A stretch of DNA of 48,852 nt from Nostoc sp. KVJ20 (GCF_001712795.1 NZ_KV757645.1:1-48852); one strand, 5' to 3'; counted from the stretch's first letter, positions 1 to 10,842 are shown. Numbers and translations: made by a program. The notes: a model not told the origin generated them from the sequence alone.

Positions 1-47
1 ATATAGCTGTATGCTTTTCGATCTGTAAGGGGTGTAGGTCTCCCTAA
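1..47 (-). other. Start of 16S-23S internal transcribed spacer
   Basis: On the minus strand, the bases after the 16S 3' end read as the D1 stem opening of a cyanobacterial 16S-23S spacer, with AGGGAGACCTAC just after the anti-Shine-Dalgarno end. The window stops inside this stem, so any tRNA-Ile or tRNA-Ala of the spacer lies outside. The edge sits where different rrn copies usually begin to diverge, which fits a contig break in a repeated operon. Confidence 0.75.
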
Positions 48-1538
<1,491 letters not shown>

Positions 1539-1713
1539 TTGTATTGGAAAGCTCTATAGCTCAATTAGCTGCTCTTTTAAAACTCCAGCTTAGTTCTCTT
1601 TATTTGCTTGACGCAGGCCACTTGTTGTATAATGGCTTTCAAACTATAATATTTTCAAGGTTCGGCGTCCTTCAGGCGTCGCTCTTTCGCGCTCGTCTCT
1701 CAGGTGCTTATCA

Positions 1714-1742
1714 AATATAGCGAGTGCAGATTTTTTTGTCAA
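1714..1742 (-). promoter_or_regulatory. rrn promoter (sigma-70 type)
   Basis: On the minus strand there is TTGACA (1742-1737), a 17-base spacer, then TATATT (1719-1714). That is near-consensus for the principal sigma factor and places transcription start near 1707, leaving a leader of about 170 bases before the mature 16S. It indicates that the operon is driven from a strong promoter of its own. Confidence 0.7.
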
Positions 1743-1970
1743 CTATTTTCCCATTTTTTTTTTGGGAAGTCTGTCGATGCAGATGTAATCCTTAAATTGC
1801 AAGGGTTTTACTCTATTAAGTATTTATGGAAATCTTCGGATAAAATTCTGGTTGTAACCAACTTTGGGTCTTGTCAGCTTTTGGTGATCAATAGTGGGCT
1901 GGTTTAGGCATCTATGCTGAGGGCAGAAGGAAGAAAGAAGAAAACTACAGAAAATCCTGCGTTTCTTGGG

Positions 1971-2177
1971 TTACAGAACCTCTACATCACAAGAAAAGTC
2001 TTCAAGTTGTATCTGAGTCTTTGTCACAACTTCTACGACGACAGGCAAAATCTTAAAACCCTTCAGCATAGCTGCCTTCTGCTTTAAAGCGCGTAACCTT
2101 TCATCATCACCAAAAGTTGCCAAGAACCTTAATCCTGGTTTGAAAATACTTTGATTGCAGGTTTGAGCGATTAGCAT
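1971..2177 (-). CDS. Small hypothetical protein, possibly a remnant
   Basis: A 68-residue reading frame with mixed hydrophobic and charged residues and no family I recognise. It has no clear ribosome-binding site. It lies in a stretch between the rrn promoter and the WD40 gene that also holds a decayed PEP-CTERM tail, so it could be the end of another degraded gene. The bases 1743-1970 beside it show nothing else I can name. Confidence 0.25.
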   Translation of the reverse strand: MLIAQTCNQSIFKPGLRFLATFGDDERLRALKQKAAMLKGFKILPVVVEVVTKTQIQLEDFSCDVEVL

Positions 2178-2325
2178 TGTAGGCGCTACATCTAGCTTTG
2201 CTGAAGCTACCGCAAGTTCGTAGACTCATGGAAATCGCTCACGATCTTCTACTTGAGCCAATACTTCATTGCTCTTGTAGAGCCAGTTTCAATTGCCGAT
2301 TACACGAATGACTAATAACGTGTAA

Positions 2326-2496
2326 TCAGATAGTGCGACGGCGGCGAACCATTACCATTCAACTTGCTACTAAACCAAGACCTAACAAAGAAGCAGGTTC
2401 AGGAACATGAGATAAAGCTTTGCCTGCGTTTCCATTGCCATCTAAAGCAACACCAATGGTATTGAATACTCCCGTTAAACCTTGACAGATTAATGC
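2326..2496 (-). pseudogene. PEP-CTERM protein C-terminal remnant with in-frame stop
   Basis: The minus strand in one frame encodes a short tail including SHVPEPASLLGLGLVAS, then a TGA at 2359-2361, then MVMVRRRRTI and a second TGA at 2326-2328. The pattern of VPEP, hydrophobic helix and arginine cluster is the PEP-CTERM sorting signal recognised by exosortase. Here the helix is cut by a nonsense codon, where a glycine (GGA) would fit. No N-terminal part precedes it, since the next sequence upstream is the end of the WD40 gene. It is therefore a relic of an exported protein gene. Confidence 0.7.
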
Positions 2497-5400
2497 TCAC
2501 CCCTCGATCGCACCTAATGCTGTGAGCGTTGCTTTCTGAGCTTCAGTGATGCCAGTAATTCCGGTAATATTCATGCCTTCGTAGGGGCGATCGCTTCTCA
2601 AAATCTGCCAACAGTTTCTAGCTATATCCCATACTCGAATGGTTTCGTCGGTACTGCTGCTAGCCAGAAAGTCTCCCTTGGGACTCCAGGAGACACCCCA
2701 AATGCGGCTTTGGTGGCCGATCAGCGTGTGACTACATTCATCGGTCTGCAAATTCCAGATTTTAATAGTACAGTCATCGCTGCCACTGGCAAGGTAATTG
2801 CCATCTGGACTCCAGCTAATCGCCCACACGATCGCCTGATGCCCGCTCAGTTCTCGTTCACAAATGCCCGTTTGGAGGTTCCAGAGTCTGACGGTGTTTT
2901 CTTTACTGCTAGTGGCTAACCATTGACTATCTGGACTCCAGGCGATCGCAACTCCTAACAGCCACTGATCGTGCAGTGTTTTTAAACACTCCCCTGTCTC
3001 CACATCCCACAGGTTAATGCGTTGATCGTCCCCTGCTGTTGCCAGCATTCTGCCATCTGGACTCCAAGCGACCCACCAGATCCAACTTTCATGTCCGGCG
3101 AGAATGTGCAAGCATTCCCCGGTAACAGGATTCCAGATCCTCGCGGTTAGATCATTCGAGCTACTGCCACTAGCCAACCTTTGACCATCGGGACTCCAAG
3201 CCACAGACCAGACCCAACTGGTGTGACCTAGCAACGTTCTGAAACATTGCCCGGTTTTAACATCCCACAGTTTGATGGTGGCATCTGTACTACTGCTAGC
3301 AACAATTCCGGCTACATTCTCCTGACCAAAGGCATGGGGGAAATTGGGACACCAGTCTACTGAAAACACCCATCCCTGATGCCCGATCAACTTAGTCTGA
3401 CGTTCACCTGTAGCAACCTGCCAAATCTTGATCGTTTTATCGGTACTACAACTGGCCAGGCTCTGGCCATCCGGACTCCAGGTAACATTTCTGATCGCAT
3501 TAATGTATCCGTGGATAACCCGGCGACACTGGCCTATTTCCGTATTCCAGAAGCGCAGGGTCTGGTCATAGCTACCGCTAATGAGAGTTTTGCTATCTGC
3601 CCACCAACTCAAGCCCCAGATTGGGTCTTGATGTCCCTGGAGGGTTCGCAGACAATCTCCTGTAGCTGAATCCCAGAGCTTGATGGTGCGATCGCTGCTA
3701 CTACTAGCCAAGGTCTGTCCATCAGGACTCCAGGTGAGGGCATCAACCCAGAAAGCGTGTCCAGTTAGGGTTTTGAGGCACTGCCCGGTTCGTCGATCCC
3801 AAATACGAACCTGTCGGTCGGAACTCCCACTGGCTAGCTTTTCTCCGTCCGGACTCCAGGCTACCCGACGCACGCGCGCTCCTTTAATAGTCAATGTTTT
3901 GAGGCATTTCCCCTCAGCCACATCCCACAGGCGAATGGTGTGGTCTTCGCTACCACTAGCTAAGATACCATCAGGACTCCAGGCAACGCTACGCACCAGG
4001 CTTTGGTGTCCCACTAAGGTTTGCAAACAGGCTCCGGTTTCAGAGTCCCAGAGCTTGATAATTCCATCGCCACTACTACTAGCCAGCAGGTTGCCATCCG
4101 GACTCCACTTAACATCCCAGATTGCTTTTTGATGCTCCTGCAAGGTCAACAAACAATTTCCGGTCTGGGCATCCCAAATTTTCATCGTGTAATCATCGCT
4201 GCTACTGGCTAACTTACTGCCGTCAGGATGCCAAGTAACAGCCATAATCGCCCCAAGATGACCCTTTAAAGTCAACAGGGGCTGCTCCAGAGGGGACGAT
4301 TCCTTCTGATTAGAGATGATTTGCCAGAGACGAAGTATGCCGTGGGTCTCTCCAAAGGCCAGTTTTGTATTGTCTGGACTAAAAGCAACAGCCAGAATGC
4401 CACCAAAGGTTTGGGTAAAGAGGCAGTCCTTTAAATCGCAATGGGACAGATTGATCTGGAAAAGTTGTTTACCTTGAAAATTGACCTGGCGAATCTTCAA
4501 TTGAGAAAAGTCATAGCCTGTCAGATCGAGATCGAGTTGCAAGGCTAGGTTGATGAGATTGCCGACTCCATAGGAAAAAAAGGCAGTGGGGCGATCGCGT
4601 ATATGCTGCAACAGAGCCTGAAAATGTTCTTGTAGAGTCTCAGTATTATGAAATGATGCCTGTACCATCTCTGCCAGTGGGGACAAAATCAGGCGACGCT
4701 GGCTTTCCCCAATATAATCCAGCACAGTAGTTTTAAGCAGCGCGTAACGTTCAAAGAGAACGGGTTGAACGCTCACCAGTTCAGCGGCCATGGTTTGAAT
4801 CAAAGTATCCGTAACATATTCCATGACCACGGGTTGGAGAGTGTATTGCCCTGTCTGCTGTTCAATTAACGCCCGCCATGTCAGAGATTCCAGACTTTCT
4901 AACAAAGTGGCGCGGGTGATGGAGGGAGTGATATCTGCGATTAATTCTGTTGTGGTTGTCCATTCCCGGTTGATGGCTAACCAATACATGATGATTTTCT
5001 CTGGCTCTGTCAAACGAGAAAACTGTTGGTCGAGTAACTTATGTAAACCATTAAATACCATCGTTTCTTCAACCAGGAAGGTTGAAATGTTCCCGTCAAA
5101 CAGACTTTGAATGGAGGCGGCGACAATTTTCAATGCAAGAGGGCTAAAATTATAGAACTCGCACAGGCGATACTTTTCAGCTTCGGTGCCTGTTAGTTTC
5201 TTGGAATCAAGAAGGGATAGAGAAGCTTCTAAAGATCCACAGAGGAGGTGCGATCGCACTTTGCCATCCTCAGCTTCAAAGGTGCTGACTTCGACGGGTT
5301 TTTCTCGACTGGTCAACAGCACGCAGCTTTGGTGTCTCGTTTCGCCAAGCATACGCAACAACGTCCCATAGTTTTCATATCCCGGCAGATAAACCCCCAC

Positions 5401-6141
5401 CCGATGACCCGGTTGGAGGATAGTTTCCAGGTTGTCCAAAACCAGCAAACAACGATGGGTTCGCAACCAGTGCAGCAGGCGTTCTGGGGTTGCCTGGGCA
5501 TCTTGCTGGCGGGAGAGAAATGGCACGATATCCCCTAGTAGTTCTTTGAGTTGCGGGGCATTGCGTAGCGATCGCCAGATCACAAACTCAAACTCGTCTT
5601 GCAAATCTTGAACCAGTTTAGCGGCCAGGGAAGTTTTGCCAATACCTCCCATCCCCAACAGGGCTATGAGACGACAGCTATCGCGCTGCATCCATTGGGT
5701 AAGTGTTTCCAACTCCGTCGTCCGCCCGTAGAAAACTGAGATATCGGGTGCCTCACCCCAATCGATATTGGGTGCTGCACAGGACGGAGCAGATGCAAGC
5801 GTTAAATCTGGCTGTTGCTGTACCGCATTGTCGGTAACTTTACTGGTGACTTTCTTAGCTGTACCAGATGACTGCTGCTTACGCCATTGCCGTTCCAAAG
5901 CTGCCTGTAAGGTTGTCTTACCAACGGTTTCACCAAAGGCATCCGATAGGAGTTTCCACAATTTGGGAGCGATATCAAATTTTAAGTAGTTGGGGGAATA
6001 GCTGGTGTCATTGGCAATTTGATCGTAGGTTCGTCGGTTATAGGCTCCTTTTAAGATGGCCAGTTCAACGGAGGTGAGCCGTCGTCCGGCTTTGAGGAAT
6101 ACAAGTTCATCAGCAACATTGAGAGCGTCCTCAAATTCCAC
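2497..6141 (-). CDS. HTH / NB-ARC ATPase / WD40 repeat protein (STAND family)
   Basis: A 1214-residue signal-transduction ATPase. Residues about 1-90 look like the helix-turn-helix domain found at the N-terminus of vWA-MoxR-associated proteins of cyanobacteria. The NB-ARC domain follows, with P-loop GMGGIGKTS (163-171) and Walker B LLVLDNLE (about 232-239). From about residue 605 there are 14 WD40 repeats, enough for two seven-bladed propellers, most with the core WSPDG and a closing xLWD or xIWD. No effector enzyme domain is visible, so it probably senses through the propellers and acts through a partner. It ends next to the PEP-CTERM remnant. Such proteins are linked to immunity-like signalling in multicellular bacteria, but the role here is inferred. 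Confidence 0.9.
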   Translation of the reverse strand: MEFEDALNVADELVFLKAGRRLTSVELAILKGAYNRRTYDQIANDTSYSPNYLKFDIAPKLWKLLSDAFGETVGKTTLQAALERQWRKQQSSGTAKKVTSKVTDNAVQQQPDLTLASAPSCAAPNIDWGEAPDISVFYGRTTELETLTQWMQRDSCRLIALLGMGGIGKTSLAAKLVQDLQDEFEFVIWRSLRNAPQLKELLGDIVPFLSRQQDAQATPERLLHWLRTHRCLLVLDNLETILQPGHRVGVYLPGYENYGTLLRMLGETRHQSCVLLTSREKPVEVSTFEAEDGKVRSHLLCGSLEASLSLLDSKKLTGTEAEKYRLCEFYNFSPLALKIVAASIQSLFDGNISTFLVEETMVFNGLHKLLDQQFSRLTEPEKIIMYWLAINREWTTTTELIADITPSITRATLLESLESLTWRALIEQQTGQYTLQPVVMEYVTDTLIQTMAAELVSVQPVLFERYALLKTTVLDYIGESQRRLILSPLAEMVQASFHNTETLQEHFQALLQHIRDRPTAFFSYGVGNLINLALQLDLDLTGYDFSQLKIRQVNFQGKQLFQINLSHCDLKDCLFTQTFGGILAVAFSPDNTKLAFGETHGILRLWQIISNQKESSPLEQPLLTLKGHLGAIMAVTWHPDGSKLASSSDDYTMKIWDAQTGNCLLTLQEHQKAIWDVKWSPDGNLLASSSGDGIIKLWDSETGACLQTLVGHQSLVRSVAWSPDGILASGSEDHTIRLWDVAEGKCLKTLTIKGARVRRVAWSPDGEKLASGSSDRQVRIWDRRTGQCLKTLTGHAFWVDALTWSPDGQTLASSSSDRTIKLWDSATGDCLRTLQGHQDPIWGLSWWADSKTLISGSYDQTLRFWNTEIGQCRRVIHGYINAIRNVTWSPDGQSLASCSTDKTIKIWQVATGERQTKLIGHQGWVFSVDWCPNFPHAFGQENVAGIVASSSTDATIKLWDVKTGQCFRTLLGHTSWVWSVAWSPDGQRLASGSSSNDLTARIWNPVTGECLHILAGHESWIWWVAWSPDGRMLATAGDDQRINLWDVETGECLKTLHDQWLLGVAIAWSPDSQWLATSSKENTVRLWNLQTGICERELSGHQAIVWAISWSPDGNYLASGSDDCTIKIWNLQTDECSHTLIGHQSRIWGVSWSPKGDFLASSSTDETIRVWDIARNCWQILRSDRPYEGMNITGITGITEAQKATLTALGAIEG

Positions 6142-6170
6142 CTACTGCACCTCACTTATGGGCAAAACCA

Positions 6171-6203
6171 CCTCAATTTTCCCTCAATTTTCCCTCAATT
6201 TTC
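6171..6203. repeat. Three tandem 11-bp repeats
   Basis: The unit CCTCAATTTTC occurs three times head to tail just upstream of the WD40 gene start and before the RTX gene. It could be a binding site in the divergent control region or a simple slippage repeat. The rest of 6204-6474 is AT-rich with no gene. Confidence 0.8.
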
Positions 6204-6474
6204 CTCTATCGACTCAAAAGTAAACATGGCGCAGACTTAAATACATGAGCGGCACCGATAGATTTTCCTATCTCAACCGTGAAGAAGTTGATATTAACTT
6301 GATTGCCCAACAGATGCTTCCTAAATTTAGTTGACGTAATTGATCAAATTACTAGGCTATTTTTCCGGTTCAAGGATTTGTTTTGATATTCCAAAATCAA
6401 ACAAAACAGCAATCAACTAATTCAGTCTAATTGACAAAATTACTCTAACTTTTTATCTTTTTCAGGAGAGAAAA

Positions 6475-7788
6475 ATGGCTAACTCAACACAGTTCAATGA
6501 TACATTAGAAGGTACCCTATCTGCTGACTTCATCGATGGTCTAGGAGGCAATGACAGGATCGATGGTTTAGGTGGCAATGATACTCTTTTGGGTAATACT
6601 GGGAATGATGTCCTTGATGGTGGCTCAGGGAATGATATCCTTGATGGTGGCTCTGGGAATGACACCTACGTTTTGCGCGCAGGTTTTGGCAATGACATCA
6701 TTCAAGAGTTCAACGGCACCTTGGGAGGAATCGATCTCGTCCAAGCTGATTTCAGCTTCACTTTAGGCGATAGCGACCTCGAAAACCTGCAACTATTCGG
6801 CACAGGTAACATCAACGGCACTGGAAACCTTATCCGCAACCAGATATTCGGTAATTCTGGCAATAACGCTCTCAGTGGCTTGGGCGGCAATGACACTATC
6901 CAGGGGGGCGCTGGCAAAGATACAATTTCTGGGGGTAGTGATAATGACTTGCTGTTTGGAGAAATTGGTGATGATAATCTGTTTGGGGATGGTGGAAATG
7001 ATACCCTCAGTGGTGGTACTGGCAACGATACACTCTTAGGCGAGGAGCAAAACGATATACTCTTCGGAGAAGATGGTAATGATGTTCTAAATGGCGGACT
7101 GGGAACTGATACTCTCGTCGGTGGTAATGGTAGTGACACTTATATTTTGCGTACTGGTCAGGGCACCGATACCATTTTCGAGGACAATGGCAGTTTAAAC
7201 GGGATCGATACTATCCAAGCGGATTTCACCTTTACCTTGAATGATGCAGACATCGAACACCTCGATTTAGCGGGTTTTGGTAACATCAACGGCACCGGTA
7301 ACGCCGTTAATAACAGCATATCTGGGAATACTGGCAATAACGTCCTCACTGGCTTAGGTGGTTTTGATGTCCTTGACGGCGATTTTGGTAATGATACTCT
7401 CTTGGGCGGTGCAGACGGCGATGTCCTGTTGGGTAGCTTGGGTAATGATGTCCTGCGGGGTGAAGCTGGTGGTGATTTCCTTAATGGTTTCTTGAACACT
7501 AGTTCTGCTTTGGTCACCACTCAATTCGACACCCTATCAGGTGGTAGTGGAGCCGATCGCTTTATCTTAGGCGCATCGACCAAGTATTATCTCGGTGATG
7601 GACAAGCGACTATTGTTGACTTCCGTTTATCTGAGGGCGATCGAATTCAGTTACAAGGCAGTTCTACCGAGTACAGGTTTGGCACTTCCGGTTCTAGTAC
7701 TGTGATCTTCAATGGGATAGATGATGTTATCGCTATTGTTCAGAATGCAAGTAATCTCGATGTCAGCGCTGGTCTGGCTTTTGCCTAA
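6475..7788 (+). CDS. RTX (hemolysin-type) calcium-binding repeat protein
   Basis: A 437-residue secreted-type protein. Most of it is nonapeptides of the GGxGxDxUx kind (for example GGNDRIDGLGGNDTLLG), in three blocks split by two related spacers containing FTLxDxDIExLxLxGxGNINGTGN. That spacing suggests an internal duplication. The C-terminal 90 residues resemble the folding and export end of such proteins. RTX repeats bind calcium in a beta-roll, and proteins of this kind normally leave the cell by a type I secretion system. No ABC exporter genes are near. The start is supported by an AGGAG ribosome-binding site a few bases upstream. No enzyme domain is visible, so it may be a surface or matrix protein. 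Confidence 0.9.
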   Translation: MANSTQFNDTLEGTLSADFIDGLGGNDRIDGLGGNDTLLGNTGNDVLDGGSGNDILDGGSGNDTYVLRAGFGNDIIQEFNGTLGGIDLVQADFSFTLGDSDLENLQLFGTGNINGTGNLIRNQIFGNSGNNALSGLGGNDTIQGGAGKDTISGGSDNDLLFGEIGDDNLFGDGGNDTLSGGTGNDTLLGEEQNDILFGEDGNDVLNGGLGTDTLVGGNGSDTYILRTGQGTDTIFEDNGSLNGIDTIQADFTFTLNDADIEHLDLAGFGNINGTGNAVNNSISGNTGNNVLTGLGGFDVLDGDFGNDTLLGGADGDVLLGSLGNDVLRGEAGGDFLNGFLNTSSALVTTQFDTLSGGSGADRFILGASTKYYLGDGQATIVDFRLSEGDRIQLQGSSTEYRFGTSGSSTVIFNGIDDVIAIVQNASNLDVSAGLAFA

Positions 7789-7849
7789 TCTGAAGCTTCT
7801 TTCTGGGGCAACTTGCAATAAAGAGCAAAAGCTTAATAGTAGTAACTTA

Positions 7850-7880
7850 GGGGAAATCCAACTAGGATTGTCCCCTTTTT
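7850..7880 (+). terminator. Rho-independent terminator after RTX gene
   Basis: A hairpin formed by GGGGAAATCC and GGATTGTCCCC, with one bulged base, is followed by a run of T. It lies 60 bases after the RTX stop codon on the same strand. Confidence 0.7.
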
Positions 7881-8089
7881 CTTGTTTTCTTGAAGTCAGC
7901 ATTTTGCTCTTCAAAATCGTCAAAATAGTAGTAATGACTATTTAAGTAGAACGACGTGAAACAACCAAACTATGTGAAGATAAGTAAATACTGCCTTCTG
8001 CTCTGTGCCTTAAAGAGCATCCCTATTTAAGACAGTCAATACCAACTATAGGCACATAGTTAAGGAAATCCTGCAAAATGCTAAAGAAG

Positions 8090-8265
8090 CCGAGTTTGAT
8101 ATTGCCCAAAGAGGTGAAAACTCTTGCATTACCTGGATTACATTTTCACCAATAACGTTATTGGTGGCGAGTCTACCTCGTAATTGGTTTGGTATACGAT
8201 GCAGTAGCACTGACACTTCAGCTACTGGCAGATTGAGTTTCACAAATAAAAATCTCAAAGCTCCA
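8090..8265 (-). pseudogene. Duplicated internal fragment of parB
   Basis: About 175 bases are a near copy of the parB segment at 8666-8845, on the same strand and just downstream of it. The translated piece (LNLPVAEVSVLLHRIPNQL and so on) matches parB residues with several substitutions and then breaks. There is no DNA-binding or N-terminal domain, so it is not a functional protein. The copy keeps the 20-bp palindrome of parB unchanged, which may be why it persists. Confidence 0.8.
8147..8166. promoter_or_regulatory. Perfect 20-bp palindrome, parS candidate (copy 1)
   Basis: The sequence CACCAATAACGTTATTGGTG is its own reverse complement over all 20 bases. It sits in the parB duplicate and is identical to the one inside parB at 8724-8743, although the flanking sequence has diverged. 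A site like this beside parAB could be the centromere bound by ParB. That role is inferred. Confidence 0.45.
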
Positions 8266-8292
8266 TGCTGAGTTTAGCCTGCACTGTTCTGG

Positions 8293-9216
8293 TTAATCTA
8301 TTTTCATTAATGCTTGCAACTGGGCCAGTAATTTCTCTATACGAGCTTTTTTCTTAGGGTCATCCCAAACCTTAGCCTTTCTAAGTTGCCGGAAAGTTTC
8401 ATCGGCACGCTGTTGAAGAGATGAAGACTCTGCAAGAAATGCTGAATCGGGTTCTGACTGCTGCTGCCACTCTTTAATCTTCTGCTTGATTTCATTTAAT
8501 GATAATTTATTCGCAACGGCCACACTTAGCAGTTCTTTTCTCTTCTCCTCATTTGTTACCCGTGAGATTGCTTTAGCTTTGCTAGCTTCCAATTTTCCAG
8601 AACGCAATACCTCTAAGATGTCACTTGGCAGATTGAGTAATGGGAGGCGGTTGCTGATAAACGAGTCAAGTTTAATATTACCCAAAGAGGTGAGAACCTC
8701 TTGCACAACCTGGATTACATCTTCACCAATAACGTTATTGGTGGCGAGTCTATCTCGTAATTGGTTTTGTATGCGATGCAGTAGCACTGACACTTCAGCT
8801 ACTGGCAGATTGAGTTTCATAGATAAAAGTCTCAAAACTCCATCAGCTTCTTCTAGGTCAGTCAACCCGGAACGAGCAAAATTTTCAATTAAAGCAATCT
8901 CCAGAGCTTCTTCATTGCTAAGTTGTTTGACAACTACAGGGACTTCTACCAGCTTTAGAATATGAGCAGCTCTGTAACGCTTTGCCCCTGCTACAACCTC
9001 ATGCTTGTCACTGCCAGGGATAGGGCGAACTAGGAGGGGCGCAAGAATACCGTTTTTTCTGGCAGTAGCAACAATTTTTTCAACTTCTTCAGGATCGATG
9101 TAATACCTTAGCTCCTCGGATGGCAGAACAATCGAGTTTAGAGGTATGGAGACTGTGTTCTGTTGTCCCTCGTCCCTAAAAATAAAATCCTCTACCAATC
9201 GCCTACTTTTTGCCAT
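8293..9216 (-). CDS. parB: ParB-like partition protein
   Basis: A 307-residue ParB/Srx-fold protein for plasmid segregation. The N-terminal nucleotide-binding domain shows GAKRYRAA (the ParB box II GERRxRA motif) and IENFARSGLTDLEEA, followed by the helix-turn-helix region that carries the segment duplicated downstream. The C-terminal part is charged and helical and would give dimerisation. Its start overlaps the end of parA by 14 bases on the same strand, the usual parAB coupling. It should bind a parS site and stimulate ParA. The perfect palindrome within its own coding region is a candidate for that site. Confidence 0.9.
   Translation of the reverse strand: MAKSRRLVEDFIFRDEGQQNTVSIPLNSIVLPSEELRYYIDPEEVEKIVATARKNGILAPLLVRPIPGSDKHEVVAGAKRYRAAHILKLVEVPVVVKQLSNEEALEIALIENFARSGLTDLEEADGVLRLLSMKLNLPVAEVSVLLHRIQNQLRDRLATNNVIGEDVIQVVQEVLTSLGNIKLDSFISNRLPLLNLPSDILEVLRSGKLEASKAKAISRVTNEEKRKELLSVAVANKLSLNEIKQKIKEWQQQSEPDSAFLAESSSLQQRADETFRQLRKAKVWDDPKKKARIEKLLAQLQALMKID
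8724..8743. promoter_or_regulatory. Perfect 20-bp palindrome inside parB, parS candidate (copy 2)
   Basis: This is the same 20-base palindrome as at 8147-8166, 577 bases away in the same orientation. It encodes part of the parB helix-turn-helix region. Preservation in both copies argues for a DNA-level function, but protein constraint alone could explain this copy. Confidence 0.4.
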
Positions 9217-9844
9217 TGGCTACCTCCAAGGCTTCAGTAAACAGTGCCTCAAAGTCCTGAGCAGCGCGTTTGGCTGTTGTTCCACCCAATCCCCAAACAG
9301 TAGTCCCTTGCCCTGGCGCATCAGCAATCACCTGAAGGTCAAATAACATTGACTTTAGCAAAGGAAACCCTGTGTTTTTGGCATCTAAAGCTCTTTGAGC
9401 ATCCTTGAGTAACACAGTTCCTTTCTTTGCTTGATTTAAAAATAAACCTACATTCGGCATCCCACCTCGTAATTCTCTTGCTTGACGCAAAATCCTTACC
9501 ATCTTTGATGTACTGTGCATATCTAGCCCAGATGGCTTACAAGGTACTAGAGCTAAGTCACATCTGGACAAAATTGCTTTTGTTGTCTCGCTGAGACTAC
9601 CGGGGCCATCCACAACCACAGCTGAATACTGTTCTGCCAGCGTCGGAAGTTCGTCAAAAAGGTCGTCCGGGTCTATCATCGTTTTACAAGGTAACTGTAA
9701 ATCTTTCATCCAGTTAGTGCTGCTTTGTTGCGCGTCGGCATCTACAACAATCACCGTTCCACGCTGGCTCAACCAGTATGCAAGATGCCCAGCTATTGTA
9801 GTTTTTCCCGCGCCCCCCTTTTGATTCGTCAACCCAATGATCAT
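9203..9844 (-). CDS. parA: ParA-family partition ATPase
   Basis: About 213 residues. The deviant Walker A motif KGGAGKTT lies right at the N-terminus (NQKGGAGKTTIAGHLAYWL), with VIVVDADAQQSS and VVVDGPGSLSE as the following switch motifs. This is a short type Ib ParA without an N-terminal DNA-binding domain. It drives plasmid positioning by ATP-dependent nucleoid binding. I chose the ATG at 9844, not the upstream one at 9910, because family members begin within a few residues of the Walker A motif and the longer form would overlap the divergent gene at 9896. The downstream partner parB overlaps by 14 bases. Confidence 0.9.
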   Translation of the reverse strand: MIIGLTNQKGGAGKTTIAGHLAYWLSQRGTVIVVDADAQQSSTNWMKDLQLPCKTMIDPDDLFDELPTLAEQYSAVVVDGPGSLSETTKAILSRCDLALVPCKPSGLDMHSTSKMVRILRQARELRGGMPNVGLFLNQAKKGTVLLKDAQRALDAKNTGFPLLKSMLFDLQVIADAPGQGTTVWGLGGTTAKRAAQDFEALFTEALEVANGKK

Positions 9845-9895
9845 GATTTTTTTTGAGTTTTGTGCAAAATGTACCACTAAAAATAATGCTTTCTT

Positions 9896-10246
9896 ATGAC
9901 TCAATCTCAACCTTCACTGCCCCAACCCCAACTCCAAAGAGCTGGTATTACCTCTGAACAGTATTTTGAATTTACCCCAGAAAAGTTGGAACTGAGTGAC
10001 GGATATCTCGGCTATGGTGGACAAGACCAGCTTGGTTTCCATTTGGCTGTCCTTACCAACATGGGGTTATTATCAGCAATTAGGCATACAGGCTTGTCAC
10101 TGTGGCTAGAAGCCCTTGACCGTTGTATACAGGAAAAACTAGCAACTGTCAACGACGCTGACCCAGAAGTAGCAGAAGCGATGTTAAATCGATTTAATCG
10201 GGCTATGGCAGACCTAACAGAGGTGATAGAGTATCTTGATAAATAG
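9896..10246 (+). CDS. Hypothetical protein divergent from parA
   Basis: A 116-residue protein, starting MTQSQPSLPQPQ and containing the stretch GYLGYGGQDQLGFHLAVL, with a helical C-terminus. I do not recognise a family with confidence. It is divergent from parA, with 51 bases between the starts, so both may share a control region that includes a small TTTTGTGCAAAA inverted repeat near 9858. There is no signal peptide or membrane segment. The 259 bases after it hold no clear gene. Confidence 0.6.
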   Translation: MTQSQPSLPQPQLQRAGITSEQYFEFTPEKLELSDGYLGYGGQDQLGFHLAVLTNMGLLSAIRHTGLSLWLEALDRCIQEKLATVNDADPEVAEAMLNRFNRAMADLTEVIEYLDK

Positions 10247-10505
10247 GATGATTTAACGCGGACTAAGAATAATTAGAAATACAATAACGGTCTGCAATAA
10301 TTTATTATCCTAACTGCGGTTTCATCTCATAAATCGACTCCATCAAGCGTCAATTAGCTCCGACTCAACTCAAGTTACTGTCAAAGATAAACAATGAATA
10401 TTGAGCAGACTGTCTTAGAAGTTTCAGGAGTATAAATCACCAAAACTCTGTTAGTAGATTTGCAAAAGCTCTCCTCTAACTCTGGAGAAACAATAGCAGC
10501 GTACT

Positions 10506-10730
10506 ATGCGGTTCATGCGTGATAAATTACCTTTTTACCCCTATACAGAAGTGGTAATGGCACTCCATGATGCACTTGCATTTCAAAACCGATGGATTGA
10601 CTATAATGCCAGCCAATATCAGGGAGTTTATGACTTACTTACATCTCTAGTCAATCAAGAAAAAATCAACAATTCGTCAGTTGAGAACTCTATTTTAACT
10701 CTCTTAAACTTAGGCTTTGATATCCTATGA
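10506..10730 (+). CDS. Small hypothetical protein
   Basis: A 74-residue frame (MRFMRDKLPFYPYTEVV). Its composition looks protein-like but no family is recognised and no strong ribosome-binding site precedes it. The DNA just before it (10394-10500) contains decayed coding sequence in other frames, including a start resembling a DUF2281-type antitoxin (MNIEQTVLE) that stops after 13 codons. It may therefore belong to degraded toxin-antitoxin DNA. Confidence 0.35.
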   Translation: MRFMRDKLPFYPYTEVVMALHDALAFQNRWIDYNASQYQGVYDLLTSLVNQEKINNSSVENSILTLLNLGFDIL

Positions 10731-10842
10731 GAAATTCAGAAATTCTCGCTAAGTTAAAACAAGCATTTTCCACTCATGTCTAAACTCGTCTAGTATTTAT
10801 ATAGCAGTACATTATTGTTCAAGGCTTGGTAATAATTAAAAT

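Noticed and set aside
1..47. tRNA gene in the spacer.
   Set aside because: The window ends about 50 bases into the spacer, so none can be seen.
1608..1633. TTGACG and TATAAT on the plus strand in the 16S leader, resembling a promoter.
   Set aside because: The spacer is only 14 bases, and a better 17-base promoter is present on the minus strand at 1714-1742.
6702..7139. Long minus-strand frame in the RTX gene.
   Set aside because: The repetitive RTX codons open the opposite strand. The Ser/Pro-rich product is a shadow.
10394..10435. Possible antitoxin start MNIEQTVLEVSGV.
   Set aside because: It stops after 13 codons, and no toxin partner follows. It is probably decayed sequence.
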